NCBI GenBank assembly: GCA_938008435.1
Contig: CALLKK010000009.1
Span: 496,001-560,000, forward strand
Length of the DNA: 64,000 nt
Direction: 5' to 3'
Source: an uncultured Steroidobacter sp.
GTDB taxonomy: Bacteria; Pseudomonadota; Gammaproteobacteria; Steroidobacterales; Steroidobacteraceae
In this document: positions 20,673-27,944 of the stretch, piece by piece
Numbering within the stretch: the first letter of the stretch is position 1
Layout: every line of letters starts with the position of its first letter
The notes under the pieces: model-generated
Databases searched by the model: none
What the model saw: only the letters and a program-made list of their open reading frames with translations
Told to the model about the DNA's origin: nothing
Program-made: the position numbers and the translations under genes

Positions 20673-20711
20673 TTCGCAAAGACGTTGTTCCCAGATGATG
20701 ATCTTTGCGAA
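20673..20711. repeat. Inverted repeat upstream of the operon promoter
   Basis: Perfect 10-base arms TTCGCAAAGA (20673-20682) and TCTTTGCGAA (20702-20711) are separated by 19 bases. It lies about 65-100 bases upstream of the predicted start point, where an activator could bind. It could also be a hairpin between the radical SAM gene and the operon, but no T-tract follows. Confidence 0.45.
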
Positions 20712-20825
20712 CTAGTTACATTTGTATCGAATTGTTGATCGCACGCTGCGTCGGCCGTCCCCCTCGCCGAGAACGCATGCCGCGGATGCGATGCCGCGTG
20801 CCGGTCCCCGTCCGGTCACAAGGCG

Positions 20826-21908
20826 CTAGATCAGGGAGAGCTGTTGCGGGCCGACCGCGGGCGGCGTGAACGACGTGCAGTCGTGCTCGATACGACGCTC
20901 TCTGTTAAGACCGTGACGCTCGCACGCAAGCTCGAAGCGCTTTTTCAACAGACGGGCATACTCGCCTTCGCCACGCTGACGCACACCCCAGCGCGAGTCG
21001 TAATCGCGTCCGCCGCGCATCGCGTGCAGACGCGAGAGTACGTGCTTTGCCTTGAGCGGCTCATGCACCTCGAGCCACTCGCGGAACAAGTCCTTGACCT
21101 CGTGCGGCAGGCGCAGCAGCACATAGCCCGCCGACTTCGCGCCCGCCTCCGCTGCGGCAGCAAGAATGCTTTCGAGCTCGCTGTCGGTGAGCACGGGAAT
21201 GACGGGCGCAACCATGACGCCGACTGGTATACCGGCCTCTGTGAGATTGCGGATGACACGCAGGCGCGCCGCAGGCGATGCGGTGCGCGGTTCGAGCGTG
21301 CGTTTGAGCTCGTTCGACAGCGTGGTGATCGAGACGAAGACCTGCACCAACCGCTCGCGCGCGGCCGGCGCGAGCAGATCGAGATCACGTTCGATCAGCG
21401 CGCTCTTGGTGATGATCGAGAAAGGATGCCGGCAGCGCACCAGCACTTCTATCACGCTGCGCGTGACCCGGTAGTCGCGCTCGATCGGCTGATACGGATC
21501 GGTATTGGCGCCGATCGTGATCGGCGTGCAACGATAGCCAGGCGCCGCGAGCTCGCGCTCGAGCAATGCCGCAGCATCGGCCTTGTAGAACAAGCGGGTT
21601 TCGAAATCCAAACCCGGCGAGAGATTCAAATACGCATGCGACGGCCGCGCGTAACAATAAATGCAACCGTGCTCGCAGCCGCGATAGGGATTGATGGACT
21701 GCGAGAAATCGAGATCGGGCGAGTCGTTGCGGCTGATGATCGTGCGCGCCGGTTCCGGCATCACGACGGTTTCGAGCGGCGGCAGCGGCTCATCGATGGT
21801 GCCCCAGCCATCATCGACGATCTCAGCGCGCATGCTCTCGAACCGGCCTGCGGGATTCGAGGCCGAGCCGCGCCCTGTCCGTACTTGCCGCCGAGTCGGT
21901 TGCACCAT
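20826..21908 (-). CDS. PA0069-family radical SAM protein
   Basis: The protein has 360 residues. The radical SAM cluster motif CEHGCIYC (C78, C82, C85; CxxxCxxC) follows the family's NPYRGCEHGC signature, and ITKSALIERDLDLL matches the SplB-like Rv2578c/PA0069 group. Such proteins bind a 4Fe-4S cluster and SAM; their substrate is unknown. They are related to spore photoproduct lyase, but that activity should not be assumed. The gene lies between the MFS gene and the kinase/FHA/VWA operon with a gap of about 300 bases on the operon side. Confidence 0.88.
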   Translation of the reverse strand: MVQPTRRQVRTGRGSASNPAGRFESMRAEIVDDGWGTIDEPLPPLETVVMPEPARTIISRNDSPDLDFSQSINPYRGCEHGCIYCYARPSHAYLNLSPGLDFETRLFYKADAAALLERELAAPGYRCTPITIGANTDPYQPIERDYRVTRSVIEVLVRCRHPFSIITKSALIERDLDLLAPAARERLVQVFVSITTLSNELKRTLEPRTASPAARLRVIRNLTEAGIPVGVMVAPVIPVLTDSELESILAAAAEAGAKSAGYVLLRLPHEVKDLFREWLEVHEPLKAKHVLSRLHAMRGGRDYDSRWGVRQRGEGEYARLLKKRFELACERHGLNRERRIEHDCTSFTPPAVGPQQLSLI

Positions 21909-21983
21909 GCCGCGATGGTACTGGATGGATCCACAGCTCGCCAGACCGACTTCGCCGACGAGCGATCCATGGCAGACCTGCCG

Positions 21984-23240
21984 CTAGGCCGTCTCGTCGT
22001 CCCGCACCGGCTTCGGCAACTGATCCATCTTCCACAGCATCGGGAACCAGCGCGTCCACAGTCCGGTGACGACCAATGTCGCGATTCCGCCGACGAGCAC
22101 CGCACGCACGGTGCCCCACCACTTGGCCGTCAGTCCCGACTCGAATTCGCCGAGCTCGTTGGAGGCACCGATGAACACGGCGCTGACCGCGCTCACGCGC
22201 CCGCGAATACGGTCGGGCGTTTCGAGCTGCACGAGCAGGTGCCGCACGTACACGCTCACCATGTCCGCCGCGCCGAGCACGATGAGCGCGATGAGCGAGA
22301 CGAGAAAGCTCGTGCTCGCGCCGAACACGATCGTTGCGATGCCGAACATGGCGACGCCGCCGAACATCCATGGCCCGACGTGACGCGTCACCGGACGCAC
22401 TGCCAGCGCGAGCGCGCACAAGCCCGCACCGATGCCGGGCGCCGTACGTAACAAGCCAAGACCGCTCGGTCCCACGCCGAGGATGTCGCTGGCGTAAATC
22501 GGCAGCAGCGCCGTTGCGCCGCCGAACAGCACCGCGAACAGATCGAGCGAAATGGCACCGAAGATGACGGGCTTCGAACGCACGAATCGCAAACCCGACA
22601 GCAACGTCTCCCAGCTCGCCGGTTCGCGTGCGGTGGTCGCAGAGCGCGCACCCTTGCGCACGCGCAACATCAAGAGCGCCGCGAGCGCGGCGAACGCTAG
22701 CACGGTTGCGTACACGACACGCGGCCCAGCGAGATACAGCACGCCGCCGAGCGCCGGTCCGACGACGGTTGCGATCTGAAACACGGAGGAATTGAGCGCT
22801 ACGGCGCGCGTGAAGTCTTCCGCCGGCACGAGATTCGGCAAGAGCGCCTGCCCGCTCGGCATCGAAAAGGCGCGTGCGCACCCGAGCAGCGTCATCGCAG
22901 CGAATACCGGCCACGCCACCGTGAGCTCGCCTATGGTGAAGGCGAGCAGCGCGAGCGCGCAGAACGCCTCCGTGACATAGCAGAGCATGAGGATGCGCCG
23001 CCGATCGTAATGATCCGCCAGCTGTCCCGCCGGCAGGATCAGCACGATGAAGGGCAGGAACTGCGAGAGTCCGATCAGTCCGAGATCGAGCGGATCGCGC
23101 GTGATGGCATAGATCTGCCATCCGACCGCAACGGTCTGCATCTGCGCCGCGAGCGTCGCGAGCAGACGTGCGATGAGAAAGGCGCGAAAGTCGACATGAA
23201 GGAGAACGCGCAGCGCTGCGCGGCGAGTGGGCGTGGACAT
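21984..23240 (-). CDS. MFS transporter, EntS/MFS_3-like
   Basis: The protein has 418 residues with about twelve hydrophobic helices in two halves. It has the MFS loop motif ADHYDRRRIL between helices 2 and 3, and the family's GWQIYAITRDPLDLGLIGL opening. The closest type is the enterobactin-exporter-like MFS_3 group, often annotated as efflux proteins without known substrate. It lies 75 bases upstream of the radical SAM gene and may share its transcript; no biosynthetic cluster nearby suggests a substrate. Confidence 0.85.
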   Translation of the reverse strand: MSTPTRRAALRVLLHVDFRAFLIARLLATLAAQMQTVAVGWQIYAITRDPLDLGLIGLSQFLPFIVLILPAGQLADHYDRRRILMLCYVTEAFCALALLAFTIGELTVAWPVFAAMTLLGCARAFSMPSGQALLPNLVPAEDFTRAVALNSSVFQIATVVGPALGGVLYLAGPRVVYATVLAFAALAALLMLRVRKGARSATTAREPASWETLLSGLRFVRSKPVIFGAISLDLFAVLFGGATALLPIYASDILGVGPSGLGLLRTAPGIGAGLCALALAVRPVTRHVGPWMFGGVAMFGIATIVFGASTSFLVSLIALIVLGAADMVSVYVRHLLVQLETPDRIRGRVSAVSAVFIGASNELGEFESGLTAKWWGTVRAVLVGGIATLVVTGLWTRWFPMLWKMDQLPKPVRDDETA

Positions 23241-23300
23241 AAGAAGGCGCGTATTGTGGCATTTTCGCCTGCCACGCGGTACGCGCCGTCCCGCGCGGGC

Positions 23301-25073
23301 TTATGACGAGGTACGTGCGGCGAGGCGCGGCCGTAAGGGCGCGGGGAAGCGTACTTCGACGACGGTGCCGTTTTCCGAGCGAATATCGAGCTCGCCGTGC
23401 AGCTGCCGCACGAATGCTTCGATCAGCGAACGCCCGAGCCCGCTCGAGCCGGCGTTCAAGCGCTCCGGATCGATGCCCGAACCGTCGTCGCGAATGCTGA
23501 TGATCAGACGTTCGGGCAACTCGCGCTCGACCTTGACCACGATGCGGCCCTGCGCGCGGTCGACGAATGCGTGCTTGTATGCGTTCGTGATCGCCTCCGT
23601 GACGAGCAACCCGAGCGGCACGGCCAGGTCGGGGCCGATGACCTCGCTCGGCGACTCGACGACGAGCTCCACATTGCGCCCGCGCGACAGCCCGCCGCGC
23701 CGCAGCTCCGCGCACAGATCCTCCAGGAACCAGTGCAGATCGATCTCCTGCAGGCTCTCTGATTCGTAGAGGCGTCTGTGCAGCGTGGCGAGCGCATTGA
23801 TGCGGCTGCGTGCTTCGGCAAATGCTTCTTCGGCGCGCGGATCGCGAATGCGCCGCGCGTGCAGATTGAGCAAGCTCATGACGAGCTGCAGATTGTTCTT
23901 CACGCGATGATGGATCTCGCGCACGAGCAGCTCCTTCTGCATGAGCGATTCACACAGCTCCGTTTCGCGCGAGGAAATGAGATCCGCCATGCGCGAGAAC
24001 GTCTCGCCGAGACTGCGAATCTCAGCGGGCGCCGCAGCGACGCGTTCAGGACGCACGGCGTGCCGGCCGGAAGCGTAGGCCGATGTGATGCGCTCGAGGT
24101 AGGTGATCCAACGCACGACGAGGTGCTCGATGCCGAACCACACCACGGCGATGGCGAGCGCCCACATGAGAAACGGCGTCAGCACGCCCCATGCGACCTG
24201 CATGGCGAGCGGACCGACCGCGGTCAGCACCGGCGTACCGAGGATGACGAACATGCGCCCTTCGAGCAGCGGACTGATCGCGTACAGGCGCCACGTACCG
24301 TCGATCGCGCGAGCACGAAACGCGCGTGCCTGCTCGGTATCGGCAGAATCGTTCAGGTGCGCGACGATGATTTCGCGCGATGGCAAGCGCGACTGCATGG
24401 AGCTCGCCGGCTCGATACTGAGCAGCTCACCCTTGCTGTCGAGCAGCGCGAGCGCCGTGTTGTCGCCCGGCGCGGCCTTCTTGTAGCGGCTGGTGAGCCA
24501 ATCAAGGCTCACGAAGAGCGCCACCGCACCGGTCACGGAGTCGTACTCGTCGAGAATCGGCACCGCGGCGACGATGCCCCAGCGGTCGAACCAGCGGCTC
24601 ACGAGAAGGTCGCTCACCGTGAACGGCGCGCCCTCCTTGATTTCGCGAAACCAATCGCGATCGGCGACGCTCACGGGCTCGCGCAACTGCGTGGACGAGC
24701 AGGTCATGACGCCATCGGCGTCGACGACGGCTGCGCCTTCGTATTGATCGAGGCCGCCGATCGCACGCTGCAAAGCGCGTCGGCACGCGCTACCGGAGCG
24801 CGCGACGATGTCGGGATTGCGGGCCAAGCTCGTGAGAATTTCGCGCGAGGCGGCGATCATGCCGACCTCTTCGCTCGCGGACAGCTGCGCAGCCTGCGCC
24901 AGGCTCTGCTCCAGGATGCGCATGCTGTTGTTGAAGCTGTTGATCGCCTGCAAGACAGCCAGCGCGCCCGGGGCGAGCATCGCAATGCCGACGATCAATA
25001 CCAATCGAGGCCGCAGACCTGCGTTGCGACCGAACCAGCGCCGAGCAGCTGCTTCTGCCTTCGCAGTCTTCAA
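23301..25073 (-). CDS. Sensor histidine kinase (HisKA_2/HWE type) of the general stress response
   Basis: The protein has 590 residues from a TTG at 25073, 16 bases after the ecfG stop. Two membrane helices (about 25-45 and 285-305) flank an extracytoplasmic Cache-like sensor domain with AAVVDADGVMTC and DWFREIKEG. A HAMP-like linker follows. The phosphoacceptor motif is EIHHRVKNNLQLV, typical of HisKA_2 kinases that act on PhyR in Alphaproteobacteria. The ATPase domain has EAITNAYKHAF (N box) and DDGSGID (G1). Its place behind nepR-ecfG makes it the probable PhyR kinase, sensing a periplasmic signal. Confidence 0.88.
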   Translation of the reverse strand: MKTAKAEAAARRWFGRNAGLRPRLVLIVGIAMLAPGALAVLQAINSFNNSMRILEQSLAQAAQLSASEEVGMIAASREILTSLARNPDIVARSGSACRRALQRAIGGLDQYEGAAVVDADGVMTCSSTQLREPVSVADRDWFREIKEGAPFTVSDLLVSRWFDRWGIVAAVPILDEYDSVTGAVALFVSLDWLTSRYKKAAPGDNTALALLDSKGELLSIEPASSMQSRLPSREIIVAHLNDSADTEQARAFRARAIDGTWRLYAISPLLEGRMFVILGTPVLTAVGPLAMQVAWGVLTPFLMWALAIAVVWFGIEHLVVRWITYLERITSAYASGRHAVRPERVAAAPAEIRSLGETFSRMADLISSRETELCESLMQKELLVREIHHRVKNNLQLVMSLLNLHARRIRDPRAEEAFAEARSRINALATLHRRLYESESLQEIDLHWFLEDLCAELRRGGLSRGRNVELVVESPSEVIGPDLAVPLGLLVTEAITNAYKHAFVDRAQGRIVVKVERELPERLIISIRDDGSGIDPERLNAGSSGLGRSLIEAFVRQLHGELDIRSENGTVVEVRFPAPLRPRLAARTSS

Positions 25074-25089
25074 ACGGCAGCCCCGCCAG

Positions 25090-25656
25090 TCAGCTCGAGC
25101 GTTGTTCGGCGAGGCTCTCGGGTTCGCTCAGCGAATTGACGACGGGCGCTGTTCCCGTGACCTGCGCGGCGTCGTCGCCGAGCAGCTCGACCAGACGGTC
25201 ACGGGCACGCGCGATGCGGCTCTTGATGGTGCCCACGGCAACCTGACACACGTCGGCCGCTTCTTCGTATGAGAGCCCTGTTGCACAGACGAGAATCAAT
25301 GCTTCGCGCTGATCGGGCGGCAGGTGCTGCAACGCCCGGCTCAGGTCGCGCAGATGCAGCTTGGCGTCGTGATCCGGCGAGATGGCCACCTGCGAGGCGC
25401 AGATGCCGTCCGGGTCCTCGATCTCGAACTTGCGATGCCTGAGCTCGGAGTAGTAGCAATTGCGCAGGATCGTGAACAACCAAGCCTTGAGATTGCTCCC
25501 GGACTGAAACTGGTCGCGATTCGTCCATGCTTTCAGGACAGTATCCTGAACGAGGTCGTCGGCGCGCGCCGGATCGCCGCACAGCGAACGCCCGAAAGCT
25601 CGCAATGCGGGCAACAGCGCCGTGACCTGATCCAGGAACTTGTCTTCAACGACCAT
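25090..25656 (-). CDS. ecfG: ECF sigma factor, EcfG-like
   Basis: The protein has 188 residues with sigma region 2 (about 20-85, DDLVQDTVLKAW and LKAWLFTILRNCYYSELR) and region 4 (about 115-165, LPPDQREALILVCATGLSYEEAADV then VGTIKSRIARARDRL). The wording and the neighbours NepR and PhyR identify it as an EcfG-type (ECF15) sigma factor that directs the general stress response. It starts 24 bases after nepR with a GGAG site. In the known system NepR holds EcfG until phosphorylated PhyR takes NepR away. A perfect EcfG promoter precedes nepR, so the operon should be autoactivated. Confidence 0.92.
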   Translation of the reverse strand: MVVEDKFLDQVTALLPALRAFGRSLCGDPARADDLVQDTVLKAWTNRDQFQSGSNLKAWLFTILRNCYYSELRHRKFEIEDPDGICASQVAISPDHDAKLHLRDLSRALQHLPPDQREALILVCATGLSYEEAADVCQVAVGTIKSRIARARDRLVELLGDDAAQVTGTAPVVNSLSEPESLAEQRSS

Positions 25657-25680
25657 GAAATGCTCCGAGCGGGTTTCCGA

Positions 25681-25863
25681 TCAGGAACCGCGCTCCTTCT
25701 CTTCGAGCTTGCGCAGCAGTGCCTTGAACTCGTCGGGTACCGGTTCATCCATGACCTCGGTAAACATGCGACGCAGCCGATTGCTCAGCCAGTCGGGCAC
25801 TTGGTCCGACAGGTTCGCAGAAGCCGTCGCTTCCGGCTCCTCTGGCTTGAACTTTTCACTCAT
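25681..25863 (-). CDS. nepR: NepR anti-sigma factor
   Basis: The protein has 60 residues from the ATG at 25863; another ATG two codons upstream is possible. The core LSNRLRRMFTEVMDEPVPDEFKALLRKLEE matches the two NepR helices that bind EcfG region 2 and 4 and, alternatively, the sigma-like domain of PhyR. The tails are charged and probably disordered, as in other NepR proteins. It is the first gene of the nepR-ecfG-kinase operon, divergent from phyR. Confidence 0.9.
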   Translation of the reverse strand: MSEKFKPEEPEATASANLSDQVPDWLSNRLRRMFTEVMDEPVPDEFKALLRKLEEKERGS

Positions 25864-25941
25864 GATCATGGCTTTGCTAAGACCCACGACGACCAAGGTC
25901 GCCGAGCCCGAAGGCACTGGGTATCGTAGTTGTCGTTGCCC

Positions 25942-25966
25942 AACGTCCTTGCGTTGCAAAAGTTCC
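25942..25966 (-). promoter_or_regulatory. EcfG-type promoter of nepR-ecfG
   Basis: The minus strand reads GGAAC (25966-25962), a 16-base spacer, then CGTT (25945-25942), an exact match to the general stress response consensus. Transcription would begin about 70 bases before nepR. This predicts positive autoregulation. Confidence 0.85.
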
Positions 25967-25984
25967 ACGCGATGCGGAACTTTT
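25958..25984. repeat. Inverted repeat in the nepR-phyR intergenic region
   Basis: Arms AAAAGTTCC (25958-25966) and GGAACTTTT (25976-25984) are perfect 9-base inverses around 9 bases. The left arm contains the -35 of the nepR promoter. The right arm offers a GGAAC toward phyR, but no CGTT follows at 16-17 bases, so I do not call a phyR promoter from it. Confidence 0.5.
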
Positions 25985-26061
25985 TACCCCTTTCGTACAT
26001 AGTACTACCGCCATTCTTCGCGCGCGCAACGCAGCGCCTATAAAGAATCTCAGGAGTTCAT

Positions 26062-26835
26062 ATGGCCTTGTCTCACGCCATCGCCGAGCATTTGCCTTAT
26101 CTGCGTCGCTATGCGCGGGCGTTGTGCGGGTCGCAACAAAGCGGCGACGCCTACGTACGCGCCTGTCTCGAGGCGATCGTGGCGGACACGTCGGTGCTCG
26201 ATCCGACCGCTTCGCCGCGCGTCGGTCTGTACCGACTGTTCCACACGATCTGGTCGACGACCGATATCGAGCAGCGCGGCGTAGCCAGCTCGACGAGCGG
26301 ATCGGCGAGCGTCGAAAAGCGTCTCGGCCAGCTCACGCCGCAGCATCGGCAGGCCCTGCTCCTGACCGCCATGGAAGGATTCAACGTGAGCGATACGGCG
26401 CGAATCCTCGGCGTGCCGGAAGATCAGGTCAAAAGCATGGTAGGTCAGGCGGTCCGGGAGATCTCGAATCAGCCCAGCACCAAAGTGCTCATCATCGAGG
26501 ACGAGCCCATCATTTCGCTCGACCTGCAAAGCATCGTCAAAGAAATGGGTCATACGGTCGCCGCGATCGCCACGACGCGCGATGAAGCGGTGCGAGCGGC
26601 GCGGCGCACGGAGCCCGGGCTCGTGCTTGCCGACATCAAGCTGGCGGATGGCAGCTCCGGCATCGATGCAGTCCGTCAGATCCTGAGCGAGGTGCAGGTA
26701 CCGATCGTCTTCATCACCGCGTACCCCGAGCGGCTGCTCACGGGCGAGCGCCCCGAGCCCACGTTCCTCGTCACCAAGCCGTTCGTGCCCGAGACGGTGC
26801 GCGTTGCCGTCAGTCAGGCACTGCTCTTCACGTAA
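26062..26835 (+). CDS. phyR: PhyR anti-anti-sigma response regulator
   Basis: The protein has 257 residues. Residues 1-130 are a sigma-like domain (LPYLRRYARALCGSQQSGD; then LTPQHRQALLLTAMEGFNVSDTARILGV), a mimic of an ECF sigma without true promoter-binding function. Residues about 140-257 are a receiver with acidic IEDEP, phosphoacceptor Asp in VLADIKLADGS, ITAYP, and K in VTKPF. This order is specific to PhyR. Phosphorylation opens the protein so the sigma-like part binds NepR and frees EcfG. A strong AGGAG site precedes the ATG. It is divergent from nepR. Confidence 0.93.
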   Translation: MALSHAIAEHLPYLRRYARALCGSQQSGDAYVRACLEAIVADTSVLDPTASPRVGLYRLFHTIWSTTDIEQRGVASSTSGSASVEKRLGQLTPQHRQALLLTAMEGFNVSDTARILGVPEDQVKSMVGQAVREISNQPSTKVLIIEDEPIISLDLQSIVKEMGHTVAAIATTRDEAVRAARRTEPGLVLADIKLADGSSGIDAVRQILSEVQVPIVFITAYPERLLTGERPEPTFLVTKPFVPETVRVAVSQALLFT

Positions 26836-26906
26836 GCGCTTTCGCTCCCGCGCCCCGAAACCGAGGGAGCTCGGCTGCGCGGTTCGTCGCTCGCCTAGTC
26901 GCTCGC

Positions 26907-27080
26907 CTATACGTGCGGCCTGCCGCGTAACGCGCCGGCGACGAGCGCGACCAGCGTCAAGACGAGGAAGATAAAGAACAAGACTTTTGCGACGCTTGCC
27001 GCCACACCGGCGACGCTCGTAAAGCCCAGCACCGCCGCGATGATCGCGACGACGAAAAACATCAGAGCCCACGACAGCAT
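26907..27080 (-). CDS. DUF1328/UPF0391 small membrane protein
   Basis: The peptide has 57 residues starting MLSWALMFFVVAIIAAVLGF, with two membrane helices and a short basic tail (RGRPHV). It matches the YtjA-type DUF1328 family, whose function is unknown. AGGAGG lies nine bases before the ATG. An exact EcfG promoter lies about 60 bases upstream. Family members are often stress-inducible envelope peptides, and the promoter supports that here. It is convergent with phyR. Confidence 0.88.
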   Translation of the reverse strand: MLSWALMFFVVAIIAAVLGFTSVAGVAASVAKVLFFIFLVLTLVALVAGALRGRPHV

Positions 27081-27138
27081 ACGAATCCCTCCTCAGGCCC
27101 ACGCGCCGCCAGCGTGCGGCGCGCTCCTTTGTTGATGC

Positions 27139-27163
27139 AACGCGCTAGGGGTGCAGGGGTTCC
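27139..27163 (-). promoter_or_regulatory. EcfG-type promoter of the DUF1328 gene
   Basis: The minus strand reads GGAAC (27163-27159), 16 bases, then CGTT (27142-27139). Its -35 is back to back with that of the lipoprotein promoter, 20 bases apart. Confidence 0.85.
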
Positions 27164-27183
27164 GGCAGCGCGCCACGGCGCGC

Positions 27184-27209
27184 GGAACCCATCCCGCCAT
27201 GTGCACGTT
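27184..27209 (+). promoter_or_regulatory. EcfG-type promoter of the small lipoprotein gene
   Basis: The plus strand reads GGAAC (27184-27188), 17 bases, then CGTT (27206-27209), giving a leader of about 40 bases before the lipoprotein start. Confidence 0.85.
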
Positions 27210-27255
27210 CGTCCGACGACTTGTTTGATTGGCCAGACCAGAAGCGAGGTGATCG

Positions 27256-27480
27256 ATGAACAAACAGCAACTTTGGGTCGGACTGAGCGCCGCTTTGCTG
27301 GGGATCGGACTTGCCGGATGCGAGCGCGAAGGACCGATCGAGCGTGCCGGGGAGGAAGTCGACGAGGCGATCGATACGATGAAGCGGGGCGGCGAGGAAT
27401 CGACGAGCACGAAAATCGACGATGCGGTCGACGAAGCGCGCGACGGCATCAACGACGCCGCGGACGAGCTGCGCGACTGA
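27256..27480 (+). CDS. Small lipoprotein, likely stress-response target
   Basis: The protein has 74 residues. A signal sequence ends in the lipobox GLAGC. The mature peptide is charged and helical, rich in Glu/Asp with heptad-like spacing (EEVDEAIDTMK, DDAVDEARDGINDAADELRD). GAGGTG precedes the ATG. It is probably a lipid-anchored helical peptide of the entericidin or Lpp-like size class, but no family match is clear. The EcfG promoter upstream places it in the stress regulon. Confidence 0.78.
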   Translation: MNKQQLWVGLSAALLGIGLAGCEREGPIERAGEEVDEAIDTMKRGGEESTSTKIDDAVDEARDGINDAADELRD

Positions 27481-27582
27481 TCGATTAATTGCCCCAATAC
27501 TTGCCCGCGTAGGCCCTTGAGCGGGCCGCTCGCGCGCTCGCGCGGTTTGCGGTGCGCGCCGGAGCGTTAGATCCAAAAAAGA

Positions 27583-27609
27583 AAGGGCTGTTCGTGCCGA
27601 ACAGCCCTT
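27583..27609 (-). terminator. Rho-independent terminator of the histone H1-like gene
   Basis: Perfect 12-base arms (27583-27594 and 27598-27609) enclose a 3-base loop. On the minus strand a run of six T follows within a few bases, 22 bases after the stop of the histone-like gene. It may also stop transcripts from the lipoprotein on the other strand. Confidence 0.88.
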
Positions 27610-27630
27610 CTTAATTACGCTCCCAGCGAA

Positions 27631-27858
27631 TTACTCGGCGGGAGGCACTCGCACGATGCCGCCGCGCGACTTGCCGCCGCGAGCGGACTTCTTAGCCGAC
27701 TTCTTCTTGGTGGCCTTGCGCTTGGCGACCTTCTTGGTGCTCTTCTTCGCACCCTTCTTGACGCCCTTCTTGACGCCCTTCTTGACGCTCTTCTTCACGC
27801 TCTTCTTCGCGCTCTTCTTAGCGACCTTCTTCGTGCTCTTCTTCTTTCGTGTTGCCAT
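27631..27858 (-). CDS. Histone H1-like Lys-rich nucleoid protein
   Basis: The protein has 75 residues, about half of them Lys, with Ala/Ser/Val repeats such as KKSVKKSVKKGVKKGVKKG, then a tail GGKSRGGIVRVPPAE. It resembles bacterial histone H1-like proteins (HctA/AlgP-type C-terminal tails), which bind DNA without sequence specificity and compact the nucleoid. There is no folded domain. The gene has its own terminator and stands next to the stress locus, but no EcfG promoter precedes it. Confidence 0.82.
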   Translation of the reverse strand: MATRKKKSTKKVAKKSAKKSVKKSVKKGVKKGVKKGAKKSTKKVAKRKATKKKSAKKSARGGKSRGGIVRVPPAE

Positions 27859-27944
27859 GGGTTAGTCCCCTCGTAGATTAACGGGCGAAAAGTGCCCTAA
27901 TCATTATTACACGGACACGGGGCGCTGATGCATCATTACCGCGC

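Noticed and set aside
25976..26000. GGAAC toward phyR as a second EcfG promoter
   Set aside because: No CGTT at 16-17 bases; the nearest is CGTA at 13 bases, outside the consensus.
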